36,767 nt of DNA from Guptibacillus spartinae (GTDB lineage: Bacteria; Bacillota; Bacilli; Bacillales; Guptibacillaceae). Below, piece after piece: positions 22,552-30,164 of this stretch. Made by a program: the position numbers and the translations under genes. Numbering within the stretch: position 1 is the first letter of the stretch; every line of letters starts with the position of its first letter. The notes under the pieces were generated by a model. It ran no database searches. It saw only the letters and a program-made list of their open reading frames with translations, and was not told where the DNA came from. The stretch is from assembly GCF_028610625.1 (NCBI RefSeq), contig NZ_JAQQWU010000023.1:1-36767 (forward strand). The letters are read 5' to 3'.

Positions 22552-22664
22552 AAATTATTAATCTCTTATCAGTATTAAATCTATTAATCTAATTGTCTTA
22601 TTAAAAAAGGTTATTTGTAAATACAATTTAAGTGTGATTCGTTATTTGATATCTTTCATGAAAT

Positions 22665-22692
22665 AAAGGACCATGAGCAATCATGGTCCTTT
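22665..22692 (+). terminator. Terminator of the secreted protein gene
   Basis: AAAGGACCATGA pairs perfectly with TCATGGTCCTTT around a 4-nt GCAA loop, followed by T residues. A strong Rho-independent terminator. Confidence 0.85.
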
Positions 22693-22802
22693 TGTAATAC
22701 TTCCTTTAAATCAGTGGATTTGTTTTATACCTAAGCTAATTTTATCTAACTGATAGGTGAAAATTTTTAATAAAACATGAATTGATTTCACGTAAATTTG
22801 AT

Positions 22803-22817
22803 ATTATACACGAAGTT
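22803..22817 (+). repeat. ATTATACACGAAGTT repeat, copy 3
   Basis: Exact third copy; together with copy 1 it shares 17 bp (ATATTATACACGAAGTT). On its left, ATTTCACGTAA lies 8 bp before TTATACACGAA and shares 7 of 11 bases with the left arm of copy 2, so the half-site layout is kept with a longer spacer. Confidence 0.45.
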
Positions 22818-22957
22818 TAAGAGTATAATATATAGCCTATGATTTAATTTACATAGTTGATATGAAGTTGAATTATCCTCCTCTTAAGTGCAATCCAGTA
22901 CTTCTGAAATGTGCCCGATTGTTTAAGCTAAATCATCAAATTATGACTTTAATTCTT

Positions 22958-23536
22958 TTACTTGGTTTTAAAAGCATTAAAGTCAATGAAATTGATTTTA
23001 TGGTCTTTGAATAGTATAGGGTCTTTTTCTCCATAATACCTTTCAGCAGAAAGACAAATGTACTCACATAATTTATCTATATTAACAGTAACAATTTTTG
23101 TTTTTACTAATTTTAACTCTTTATTATTTTGGTTTACCCAAGATAATCCAGTTGAGTCTGCTCCACTTACTGCTAACCTAAATTCATATGAATAATAAAA
23201 ATCTGTATCTTCATTATCGCCCCAGTTTTTAATATCTGAATTTCCATCATGTAAGAAAGAGCAACGTAAAGAATAACACATCTCTCCAGTGAAATATGGA
23301 TTTTTAGCTTTAGTGTAATCATTTGTCCAACCTGTGTTATCTGCATAATATTGGTTTACCCAATTATCAAACCATGCTGCATATTGCTTTCCTACTATAC
23401 GCTTTCCTCTTTTGTTTTTAAAATGAGGATATTCAATTTTTCCGCAAATATCAGGTAAAGTTAAAGATAGTGCAAGTGCTGATAAATAACTTTTATTAGT
23501 AAGAGCAAGTTTAATGTCATTTATTTTATCTAACAA
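22958..23536 (-). CDS. HEPN-like hypothetical protein
   Basis: 192-aa soluble protein, not recognised as a named family. YSLRCSFLHDGNSD (Arg91, His96) matches the R-x4-H active-site motif of HEPN ribonucleases, followed by HDG as in several HEPN proteins of defence systems. TTG start 23536 has GGAG 8 nt upstream. No antitoxin-like gene (MNT) is adjacent, so a classic HEPN-MNT pair is not seen. It stands at the edge of a stretch of broken genes. The function is inferred from one motif and is uncertain. Confidence 0.6.
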   Translation of the reverse strand: MLDKINDIKLALTNKSYLSALALSLTLPDICGKIEYPHFKNKRGKRIVGKQYAAWFDNWVNQYYADNTGWTNDYTKAKNPYFTGEMCYSLRCSFLHDGNSDIKNWGDNEDTDFYYSYEFRLAVSGADSTGLSWVNQNNKELKLVKTKIVTVNIDKLCEYICLSAERYYGEKDPILFKDHKINFIDFNAFKTK

Positions 23537-23695
23537 TTATATCTCTCCATTGCATCAGGATTAATTTATATATTTCTTTGTACTTGAGGGAAATGTCCTC
23601 ATTTCATCCAAATAGGTAGCATTATCAATTCTAGAAAAGGTGTTTAAAATGATTTGCTGAGTAACATAGCTGGTAAAAATGATACAATCTTTCGG

Positions 23696-23981
23696 CTAAA
23701 GTAAAGTACAACTACCTTCGCAGTTAGACTTTACAGATTGCAAAACATCTTCCTTTATATCTATTTCTTTGGTATCAATGCCATTTAAAATGGTGTTGTA
23801 CACCTTTTTAACAATTTCTGATTTCTATAGTTATTGAAGGGCTTTTTCGATCTCGTTGTCACGGATCCCCTGATTATTTGCTAAGTACATTTCTAATAGA
23901 CGATCAATATAGGTTGAGTCTATATCATTAAACTTGATCGCATTCTCTCCGTAGAACTCTATGCCTGAAAAATCAGGGTTC
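23696..23981 (-). pseudogene. Decayed gene fragment (minus strand)
   Basis: Minus-strand translation gives two coding-like blocks in the same frame. The first contains DFSGIEFYGENAIKFND and DSTYIDRLLEMYLANNQG; the second contains KSEIVKKVYNTILNG and ends SNCEGSCTLL with a stop at 23696. Between them, in frame, lie TAA and TAG one codon apart. There is no start codon at the upstream end. It looks like the C-terminal remnant of a larger gene. The family is not recognised. Confidence 0.5.
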
Positions 23982-24210
23982 GTTCTAAGTTATAACTATA
24001 ATGGGAATAAATACGATTACTCTCCAGATTATAAACTAATTACTTTATATGACCAAATATATAATCGAGGTTAAACCTCTTTCAAGGGTAGAAGAAAACC
24101 GTAATAAAATTAAGTTCCATTTAGGAAATAAATTAAAAGGGGAAATCCTCGCAATATCGATCGTTCTAGGAATTATTTCAACCACAATAATTCTTACTCA
24201 AATATGTTAA
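23979..24210 (+). pseudogene. Frameshifted gene remnant with a C-terminal membrane segment
   Basis: Plus-strand reading gives a coding-like block without a start codon (YNYNGNKYDYSPDYKL and on to a stop at 24072-24074). It continues in another frame (24049-24210) as VKPLSRVEENRNKIKFHLG and a hydrophobic segment, ending TTIILTQIC. The change of frame within a continuous-looking protein, and the lack of any ribosome binding site, suggest a truncated, frameshifted gene. The second frame alone could encode a 53-aa membrane peptide starting at ATG 24049, but it has no Shine-Dalgarno sequence. Confidence 0.4.
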
Positions 24211-24415
24211 TATCAATATATCTCATTTATTGAAATATATGGTTTAAAAAGAGAGTTCTTGAGTTCTTCAAATCCCATAGCTGTAAAGCAGACCTCAATA
24301 TTAAGAGAACCGTCTTAACAGCATTTTTTGAAGCATTTTTACTTTTGAGAAAACCATGTTCAAACTTCAAACAAATATAATTGTGTCAAATACTAAAAAT
24401 AATAGGAGTTAAATT
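24211..24415. other. Intergenic stretch after the gene remnants
   Basis: I see no gene, terminator or repeat here beyond short AT-rich tracts and the ribosome binding site AGGAG of the next gene. The 23537-23695 stretch on the other side of the remnants is likewise empty apart from the HEPN gene's ribosome binding site. Confidence 0.4.
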
Positions 24416-25228
24416 ATGGACCTAACAACTACTTTCACTATCATTGGTTCATTTGCAGCAGCATCCAGTGCACAGATTATTAATCATATACTTACTCAGA
24501 AGAGAGAGGACAAAAAATACAAAAAGGAATGTCTTCAAAACCTGTATTCACCTACCATTCTTAAGTTAATTAATTTAATAGAATACGAAGGAGCCCATCA
24601 TTGTTTAAATTCTCATTTACAACAAGAATTTACTAATAAAGGTGAACTGGTTTCACTGATACTGGATAACATTGGCGCAAACATAAAGTATGCAGAACCT
24701 AATTTAATTAATATTTATCATGAAATACGTAATAATTTTGATATAAACAACTTAACAGAAGCTTTAAATGATACTAAGAATACACATATTTGGCATGACA
24801 TAATTAATTTAACAACTATGTTTTTTGATCGATTTTTAGAGATCACTAAGTTATTAAATGCAGAAGGAAATTCAATAAATGAAAATTTAAAAGCCCCAAA
24901 CTTTTTTTGCCAATTTTATCTTTTATTCAATGATTGTTTCGGAAGATATACTACTGATCCAGATTACCCCACAGATGAGTTTCTTTTTAGCTACTATGAT
25001 TTAATTGAAGGTATCCTTATTCCTACAAATAACTTTCATATCCGTATTATTAAGATTAGAACGAGTATTGAGAGTGCATTTCACAACTATAAAAATCAAA
25101 AGAGAGTAGAAGATTCTTTCATTGATGCATATCAATTTTTTTATGAAATATCAGATGAGTTTACAATTATTAGCGAAGAAAGAGGAAATGAGTTTAAAGA
25201 TAAATTAGACTATTATATAAATACATAA
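24416..25228 (+). CDS. Hypothetical protein with N-terminal membrane segment (270 aa)
   Basis: 270 aa. Residues about 5-27 form a likely membrane anchor (FTIIGSFAAASSAQIINHIL), followed by a charged stretch (QKREDKKYKKE) and a long, mainly helical soluble domain with many acidic and aromatic residues. The anchor plus KR-rich stretch plus helical domain is common in uncharacterised defence-associated proteins, but no family was recognised. AGGAG lies 7 nt before the ATG. It stands about 85 nt before the broken HEPN-like gene and in the same direction, so the two may once have been one operon. Confidence 0.65.
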   Translation: MDLTTTFTIIGSFAAASSAQIINHILTQKREDKKYKKECLQNLYSPTILKLINLIEYEGAHHCLNSHLQQEFTNKGELVSLILDNIGANIKYAEPNLINIYHEIRNNFDINNLTEALNDTKNTHIWHDIINLTTMFFDRFLEITKLLNAEGNSINENLKAPNFFCQFYLLFNDCFGRYTTDPDYPTDEFLFSYYDLIEGILIPTNNFHIRIIKIRTSIESAFHNYKNQKRVEDSFIDAYQFFYEISDEFTIISEERGNEFKDKLDYYINT

Positions 25229-25313
25229 TTATTAAGGCTTGTTGATAAGTAGCTTAAAGAGTATGAATAACCTACCGCAACATTATTAACAAAAAGAGAG
25301 GTGTATTTATTCC

Positions 25314-26926
25314 TTGTTTAAAGAGGCTATATTAGAAGAGAAGCAATATCATGAAAATGAAATAGCGCATGAAGAGTTATTATTGTTGGTTAATAAAAAA
25401 TTGGAGTTTGAGACGGAGAATTTAACGTATTTATGGTCCCCTGTTATTTACCAGTTTTTATTTGACGATGAAAAAATCTTTTGGGAAAAAGATATAATCC
25501 AGATTTCCTATAATAAAATATGCGAAATATATGATACTGCTGAATAAAAGGTAGAATTTGATTTATCTCTCGCAAATGCATTACAGCACTTTTTTGTGTC
25601 TTTATCCTCCTTTAATGACACAATAAAGAGCATAACATTAAATCAACAGTTCATATCTTCACCACAAACAGAATTTCGAATGTTTTATATACCTATTTAT
25701 AATTCTATACTTGAAGGGTGTTGGACTAACTTATTAAAATTCTGGCGGAACCTTCTCAATTTAGTAGATGATAAAGACTTAATCCGTCAAAACAAGTTAA
25801 ACAGTTTAGTTGAATTGGTTAATAAGAGAGGGTTAAGTAAAATAACAACGGATATTGATGTAGACATTCGAAATGCAATAAACCATGGTGGAGTGCATAT
25901 TGTAGATGAAAACACAGCAATTTTTCAATATAACAAAGGTAGTCAAGGTATGCAGACTAAAGAGAAAGATATAAATAAATTTAAACGACAAATTTATAAC
26001 TTGGTCGATATTGCAAGTTCAACTTTTCTAGGTATATTAAAATTTTTAAATAAGATGGAATATGATTTCCCTCTTCTCTCATCCTACACTGGAAAAGGGG
26101 TTGTATATGATAGCTTAGTTAAACTTAACATCTCGACATATAACAAGACTTGTAATTATATATACAAAAGTCAAACTATAAAAGATCAAACCCAACTCAA
26201 TATTTCCTACTATACAGATGAAATGTCTCTTGAAGAAAAGCTCGAATTTTCAATTTTCAACTTCATGAAACTACACCTATATTATCCAGAAATTGAAAGG
26301 TTCTATATTAAATTCACTAGTAGAGAACACTTCCATCATTTATTGTAGCTGAATCTAAGCATTTAAGAATGTTTTTTTCCAGAAAAATAAAAACTATGGA
26401 TGCCCTAGCAAATATAATTGTAAAGGAAAATACACCTATGTTATGGGAACCATATTTGGAAGATATAAATATAATTGAAGCAGAAAAAAATTACTTTACA
26501 GATATTATTGAACAAAACTATAAAGTAACTGAAATAAAAGATATTAGTACGGAAGACACGAAACGATTCAAAGCTACTGTCTATATAGAAAATGCAAATA
26601 GAAAAAACCATGTTAGACAAGATATATTTAAAATAATGGATACATTAAAAAAACTAAAAAATTATCCTAATCTAAAGTACAAAACAAAACATGGCGAAAT
26701 ACCTGCTGACTTAATACAACTTACCATCTATAAAGTGGAGGCACGAAGTGGGAGGCGTGAGAAGTACCTCATTTCTTCAAATGAAAATTTTATTGCAACA
26801 GTGCAGTACTTTTCTCATCAAAACTATAAACTCTCCCACACCTCGCTTAAAGGTAATATATGGAAGGATTTAAAATTTAGAAGAGAAGGTGATATCGAAT
26901 TTGGTTGGAACCCAAATTTCGGATAA
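25314..26926 (+). pseudogene. HEPN-like gene broken by a stop codon and a frameshift
   Basis: Three consecutive reading frames (25314-25547, 25596-26348, 26369-26926) read as one protein of about 537 aa. The first two are in the same frame, separated by a single TAA at 25545-25547 with coding-like sequence on both sides (CEIYDTAE, stop, KVEFDLSLANALQHFF). Between the second and third the frame changes near 26330: in the third frame the codons run back through IIVAESKHLRMFFSRK without a stop. The middle part contains DIRNAINHGG, a good R-[N]-x3-H HEPN active-site motif. TTG start with AGAGGTG upstream; a terminator follows at 27001. Probably an inactive defence or abortive-infection-type gene. 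Sequencing error cannot be excluded. Confidence 0.65.
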
Positions 26927-27000
26927 GAAAAAAGATTATATTCCCTATTGATACATCTAAAATATCTACACTCTCTTAAAATTAAGATTATTAGCAGATT

Positions 27001-27044
27001 AGGATATGAACCATTTTAAATAATTCATATCCTAGTCTTTTTTT
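27001..27044 (+). terminator. Terminator after the broken HEPN-like gene
   Basis: AGGATATGAA (27001-27010) pairs with TTCATATCCT (27024-27033), followed by a run of T residues at 27038-27044. It fits a Rho-independent terminator for plus-strand transcription and lies 30 nt before the end of the convergent PIN gene. Confidence 0.7.
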
Positions 27045-27073
27045 ACATTGTACTTATGGAAATAATTTAATAC

Positions 27074-28141
27074 TTATATATATAAGTATTGAGTGGACAA
27101 ATGTAATAATTCATATTCGTCTACAGATTTATTTGTGAGGTTGAAGATTAACCTCAATTCAATAATAAATTTGTTATTGAGATCGGAAGATATAAATTCA
27201 AATCTCTCTTCCTCGCCAATAAAATCACGTACCTCGTGACTTAAGATGAAATCATCCCAACTAAAACTTACAGAAAAATCTATATCAGTAGTAACGGTTA
27301 AGTCTATTAATAATTCATTTTCATTGAATAATGTTACATTAGACACTTCGTCTATTTTGACTTGATTAAGGGTATTAAGAGAAGCCAAACCTATCTGATC
27401 TGTTAACCCTACTCCCATAAATAGTAAATCATCCTCACTTACAAGGTAATCAATTTCACCCTTCACCCAATCACTAATATTTAATGCTTCATATTCTCCT
27501 TTTTCTAATTCCCTTCGAGTATTTTCAAGTTTCTCTAATTGTGGCATTATGTAATTATCGTTAAAATTATCCAATCCATCATATAATATTATATTACATT
27601 CGTTATTTGTGACTTCTTCCATTAAATGATTATGTACTTTCCCATTAGAACCGAAGTCCTGTATATTAGAAGTAATAAAAATAATTGTATCATTGCTATT
27701 CTTACTGAACTCTACAATGGTTTGCCAAATCAAATAATCTCTATAACCACTACCTTCTCCTAAAAATGGTTTTCTTCTGGAAAGTTCCATACTTACAATT
27801 TGTTCATGCGCAGTAGAAGGATAAGGTAAAAAAATACCACCATTGTCAATTATTTTTCTTTCAAAATAATCTTTATACTCTTTATTTACTGCATTTGAAT
27901 CTATACCATTAAATTTTTCCTCTTTAAATAAAAATTTGTTAAGCTTATCCATCTCAGACCGCGCCTTACCTATTATGCTCTCAACCTTTTCTCTATGTTT
28001 ATTTACGACTTCATCTTTAACTACATCTGGGATGAATATTTCACCAGATATAACTGAAAGCTCATTTAAAAAAACTCGAAACCCTGGAGAATTCATTTTG
28101 AAATCTGAAATAAAAATATTGGAGTCAATAAACACTTTCAT
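27074..28141 (-). CDS. PIN-domain nuclease-like protein (DUF4935 type)
   Basis: 355 aa. The N-terminal half (about 1-190) is a PIN domain: KVFIDSNIFI with the first catalytic Asp, IPDVVKDEVV with an acidic residue, GYRDYLIWQTI with a third, and IIFITSNIQDF with the fourth. The C-terminal half has no recognised domain and looks beta-rich. Stand-alone large PIN proteins of this kind are predicted metal-dependent RNases, sometimes with defence or toxin roles. I choose ATG 28141 with GGAGTG upstream; the GTG at 28153 is part of that site. No antitoxin partner is evident next to it. Confidence 0.78.
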   Translation of the reverse strand: MKVFIDSNIFISDFKMNSPGFRVFLNELSVISGEIFIPDVVKDEVVNKHREKVESIIGKARSEMDKLNKFLFKEEKFNGIDSNAVNKEYKDYFERKIIDNGGIFLPYPSTAHEQIVSMELSRRKPFLGEGSGYRDYLIWQTIVEFSKNSNDTIIFITSNIQDFGSNGKVHNHLMEEVTNNECNIILYDGLDNFNDNYIMPQLEKLENTRRELEKGEYEALNISDWVKGEIDYLVSEDDLLFMGVGLTDQIGLASLNTLNQVKIDEVSNVTLFNENELLIDLTVTTDIDFSVSFSWDDFILSHEVRDFIGEEERFEFISSDLNNKFIIELRLIFNLTNKSVDEYELLHLSTQYLYI

Positions 28142-28237
28142 AATATAATTCACTCCTAATTATGCTGATTTTATAATATTCAAACATAATCATAACATTT
28201 TTGCAAAAGGTTAAAATTATGTTTGCGATAATTCTAA

Positions 28238-28459
28238 TTATATATGAAATCTCATATTTCGTTTGTTATCAGGTTTTTTCTGTTGCAAAAATTTTAATTC
28301 TTGTGTTCCGGATTCGAAATTAATTGTACTTAAAGGAAAATTTCCTGCCTTTTCTTTTACAAGATTCCACTCTTTCCTTTTACCTTCTATGCGTTTCTCC
28401 AAAAGAACTTGTTCTTCTTCATCTTCAGGACGGTTTTCTAACTCCTCAACCTTCTCCAT
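28238..28459 (-). CDS. Small charged hypothetical protein (73 aa), doubtful
   Basis: 73 aa, extremely rich in Glu, Lys and Arg, with a likely coiled-coil N-terminal half (MEKVEELENR-x-EDEEEQVLLEKRIEGKRKEW). There is no clear ribosome binding site before the ATG. It lies 55 nt downstream of the resolvase gene in the same direction and could be a small accessory gene or the end of a lost gene. The amino acid bias is coding-like rather than random, which is the only support. Confidence 0.3.
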   Translation of the reverse strand: MEKVEELENRPEDEEEQVLLEKRIEGKRKEWNLVKEKAGNFPLSTINFESGTQELKFLQQKKPDNKRNMRFHI

Positions 28460-28513
28460 ATGAGTTTTTTCTACAAATCTATGTTACCAATATTTTAAAA
28501 AGTTTCTATTATT

Positions 28514-29080
28514 TTAATTTTGATTGTTTGGATTTTTTAAGTATCGATAAAAAGTAGCTCTACTAATACCCGTAGCATCCAGTATCTCCTGTATACTGTA
28601 TTCTTTACTATCATACATACGAAATGCCATATCCAACTTGGATTGATCTTTTTTAGGTCTACCTCCCTTTCTTCCTCGAGCTCTTGCTGCATCCAAACCA
28701 GCCTTAGTTCGTTCTGAGATGATGTCACGTTCAAACTGTGCGAGGCCACTGAAAATCGTAAAAACGAGTTTCCCCATCGCAGTTGTTGTATCGATGTTTT
28801 CGTTAATGGAAACGAAGTTGATCTCCTTCTCCTGAAAGTCGTTGATCAGGTCGACCAGATGTTTCGTGCTCCGACCGATTCGATCAAGCTTGTAAACGAC
28901 AACTGTGTCCCCTTCTCTTAGATACTTCAACATTTCCGTAAACGCAGGACGGTCTTTTTTCGTACCGGTGATCTTCTCCGAGTAGATGTTCTTCTCTTCG
29001 ACTCCATATTTCTTTAACGCATCGAATTGCATATGTAAGTTTTGGTCCTTCGTACTGACTCGAGCGTATCCAAATAACAT
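28514..29080 (-). CDS. Serine recombinase, resolvase/invertase family
   Basis: 188-aa small serine recombinase. The nucleophile is Ser9 in GYARVSTKDQN; the catalytic domain includes YKLDRIGRS and GKLVFTIFSGLAQFERD, and the C-terminal helix-turn-helix (about 145-185) has YSIQEILDATGISRATFYRYL. Size and motifs match Tn3-family resolvases and Pin/Hin-type invertases. GGGGAG lies before the ATG. Its GC content is visibly higher than its neighbours, suggesting a separate origin. Repeats typical of a resolution site lie just upstream (29117-29232). It would resolve plasmid multimers or transposon cointegrates; no transposase gene is seen. Confidence 0.92.
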   Translation of the reverse strand: MLFGYARVSTKDQNLHMQFDALKKYGVEEKNIYSEKITGTKKDRPAFTEMLKYLREGDTVVVYKLDRIGRSTKHLVDLINDFQEKEINFVSINENIDTTTAMGKLVFTIFSGLAQFERDIISERTKAGLDAARARGRKGGRPKKDQSKLDMAFRMYDSKEYSIQEILDATGISRATFYRYLKNPNNQN

Positions 29081-29116
29081 ATTGGTCTCCCCTTTTCGAT
29101 TGTTGGTAGTTCTATA

Positions 29117-29232
29117 TTATCAAAAAGGTTAGTTGAGACATATATCGAAACTTTGATTATGAGACGGTTTTTGATACTAGTTTTAGAGGAGTTTTGATTT
29201 GTTGGAGGTGAGTTTCATACTCGTTATCAAAA
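29117..29232. other. Probable res site of the serine recombinase
   Basis: The 10-mer TTATCAAAAA occurs at 29117-29126 and 29223-29232, and the inverse TTTTTGATA at 29168-29176. Three such units, in inverted and direct orientation over about 115 bp, lie just upstream of the resolvase gene, where Tn3-type res sites are found. The exact subsite borders and crossover point are not determined. Confidence 0.5.
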
Positions 29233-29478
29233 ACGAACATTTGGTACAACTTCATTTATTAGTATTCAACGAATCACTCATAGAGTAATTATGAATGAGG
29301 AATGAGTTGATTCTCTTTCAACCAGTTTAAAAAAGCTATATCCTTTTTCTTTTTAGAAGAAGTACGCTTTATGTAATACTTTTGTTCAAACTTAAAGGAG
29401 TATATTGTAAATCTCATCCATAGATGTTACTATACGGTTAAATAAAACTGACGGAGTAAATAAAGGAGACTACAGAAT
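29233..29478. other. Leader region of the ArsR-like/MFS genes
   Basis: No gene is supported. The stretch contains imperfect inverted sequence around 29264-29310 (AACGAATCACTCATAGAG ... GAATGAGTTGATTCTC) that may form a hairpin, and the promoter of the ArsR-like gene at 29405-29433. Confidence 0.35.
29405..29433 (+). promoter_or_regulatory. Promoter of the ArsR-like regulator gene
   Basis: TTGTAA (29405-29410) and TACTAT (29428-29433) with a 17-bp spacer, about 45 nt upstream of the start codon. Both boxes depart from consensus, so this is a moderate call. Confidence 0.5.
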
Positions 29479-30087
29479 ATGCTACCCATGATGACGTTAA
29501 CCGATCATAGTCAATTAAAAGCCCTGAGCGATCCACTTAGAGCTAAAATGATGATTCGTCTCTTAGAAAAACCCTATACTGGTCAACAATTATCAGAGGT
29601 TTTTGATCTTTCTCGTTCCAAAATTCATTATCACTTAAAAGAACTTGAGAAAAATAAGCTCATAAAGGTTGTTCGAAGAGAAGAGAAAAACGGGATAGTT
29701 CAAAAATTTTATCAGTCTGTAGCACGTGGTTTTACACCATCTGCTGAACTACTTCCACACGTGACTGATATCAGTGAATCTTCAAGGCAATTACTATTCC
29801 AAATGGCTGAAAAAACCAAAAGTGTAATTTTATCTGCTCCTGAACATGCTTTTGATCAGGATCACGCCACCGAGGTCCCATCTGAATGGAATTATGTAGG
29901 TTCAATGTGGCAGGTTAGTGCTACAGAGGAGCAGTTTAAAACCTGGATAAAGAAATATTTTTCCCTTATGGAAGAACTTCGCTCGTTAAACGAACAGAAA
30001 GAGAAAACCTCGAAACAAAAATTGTATTTTGTTTCGACGATGGCATTTGAAATTGATGATGAAATTTTTAAAGATGAGAAGGAGTAA
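29479..30087 (+). CDS. ArsR-like winged-helix regulator
   Basis: 202-aa winged-helix regulator. The DNA-binding domain covers about residues 8-75 (LKALSDPLRAKMMIRLLEKPYTGQQLSEVFDLSRSKIHYHLKELEKNKLI), the pattern of HTH_20/ArsR proteins. The C-terminal 120 residues resemble the effector part of longer regulators paired with MFS exporters. AAAGGAG lies 10 nt before the ATG. It is followed by an MFS gene in the same direction, with a short hairpin and a perfect 20-bp palindrome in between, so it likely controls that gene. Confidence 0.83.
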   Translation: MLPMMTLTDHSQLKALSDPLRAKMMIRLLEKPYTGQQLSEVFDLSRSKIHYHLKELEKNKLIKVVRREEKNGIVQKFYQSVARGFTPSAELLPHVTDISESSRQLLFQMAEKTKSVILSAPEHAFDQDHATEVPSEWNYVGSMWQVSATEEQFKTWIKKYFSLMEELRSLNEQKEKTSKQKLYFVSTMAFEIDDEIFKDEKE

Positions 30088-30099
30088 GCACTCCTTTTT
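30079..30099 (+). terminator. Small hairpin with T-run after the regulator gene
   Basis: AAGGAG (30079-30084) pairs with CTCCTT (30091-30096), 6-nt loop, then T residues. It overlaps the stop codon of the regulator gene and could be a weak terminator or attenuator before the exporter gene. Confidence 0.5.
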
Positions 30100-30110
30100 A
30101 TTTTCCATTT

Positions 30111-30130
30111 CAGTCAAATTAATTTGACTG
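30111..30130. promoter_or_regulatory. Perfect 20-bp palindrome, likely operator
   Basis: CAGTCAAATTAATTTGACTG is a perfect palindrome of 20 bp without a loop, so it is better as a dimeric protein binding site than as a terminator. It lies between the ArsR-like gene and the ribosome binding site of the MFS gene, 34 nt before the ATG. Binding by the neighbouring regulator is inferred. Confidence 0.6.
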
Positions 30131-30164
30131 AGTAATTTTATTGAACTAAGGGAGGAAACTATTC

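Larger units (their letters stand above)
22552..22957. other. Intergenic stretch with terminator and repeat
   Basis: No gene is supported. It contains the terminator of the secreted protein gene (22665-22692) and the third ATTATACACGAAGTT copy (22803-22817). The remainder is AT-rich sequence with stop codons in all frames I checked. Confidence 0.5.

Noticed and set aside
22217-22561. 114-aa frame inside the secreted protein gene
   Set aside because: It is the +1 frame shadow of a gene with a signal peptide and good ribosome binding site.
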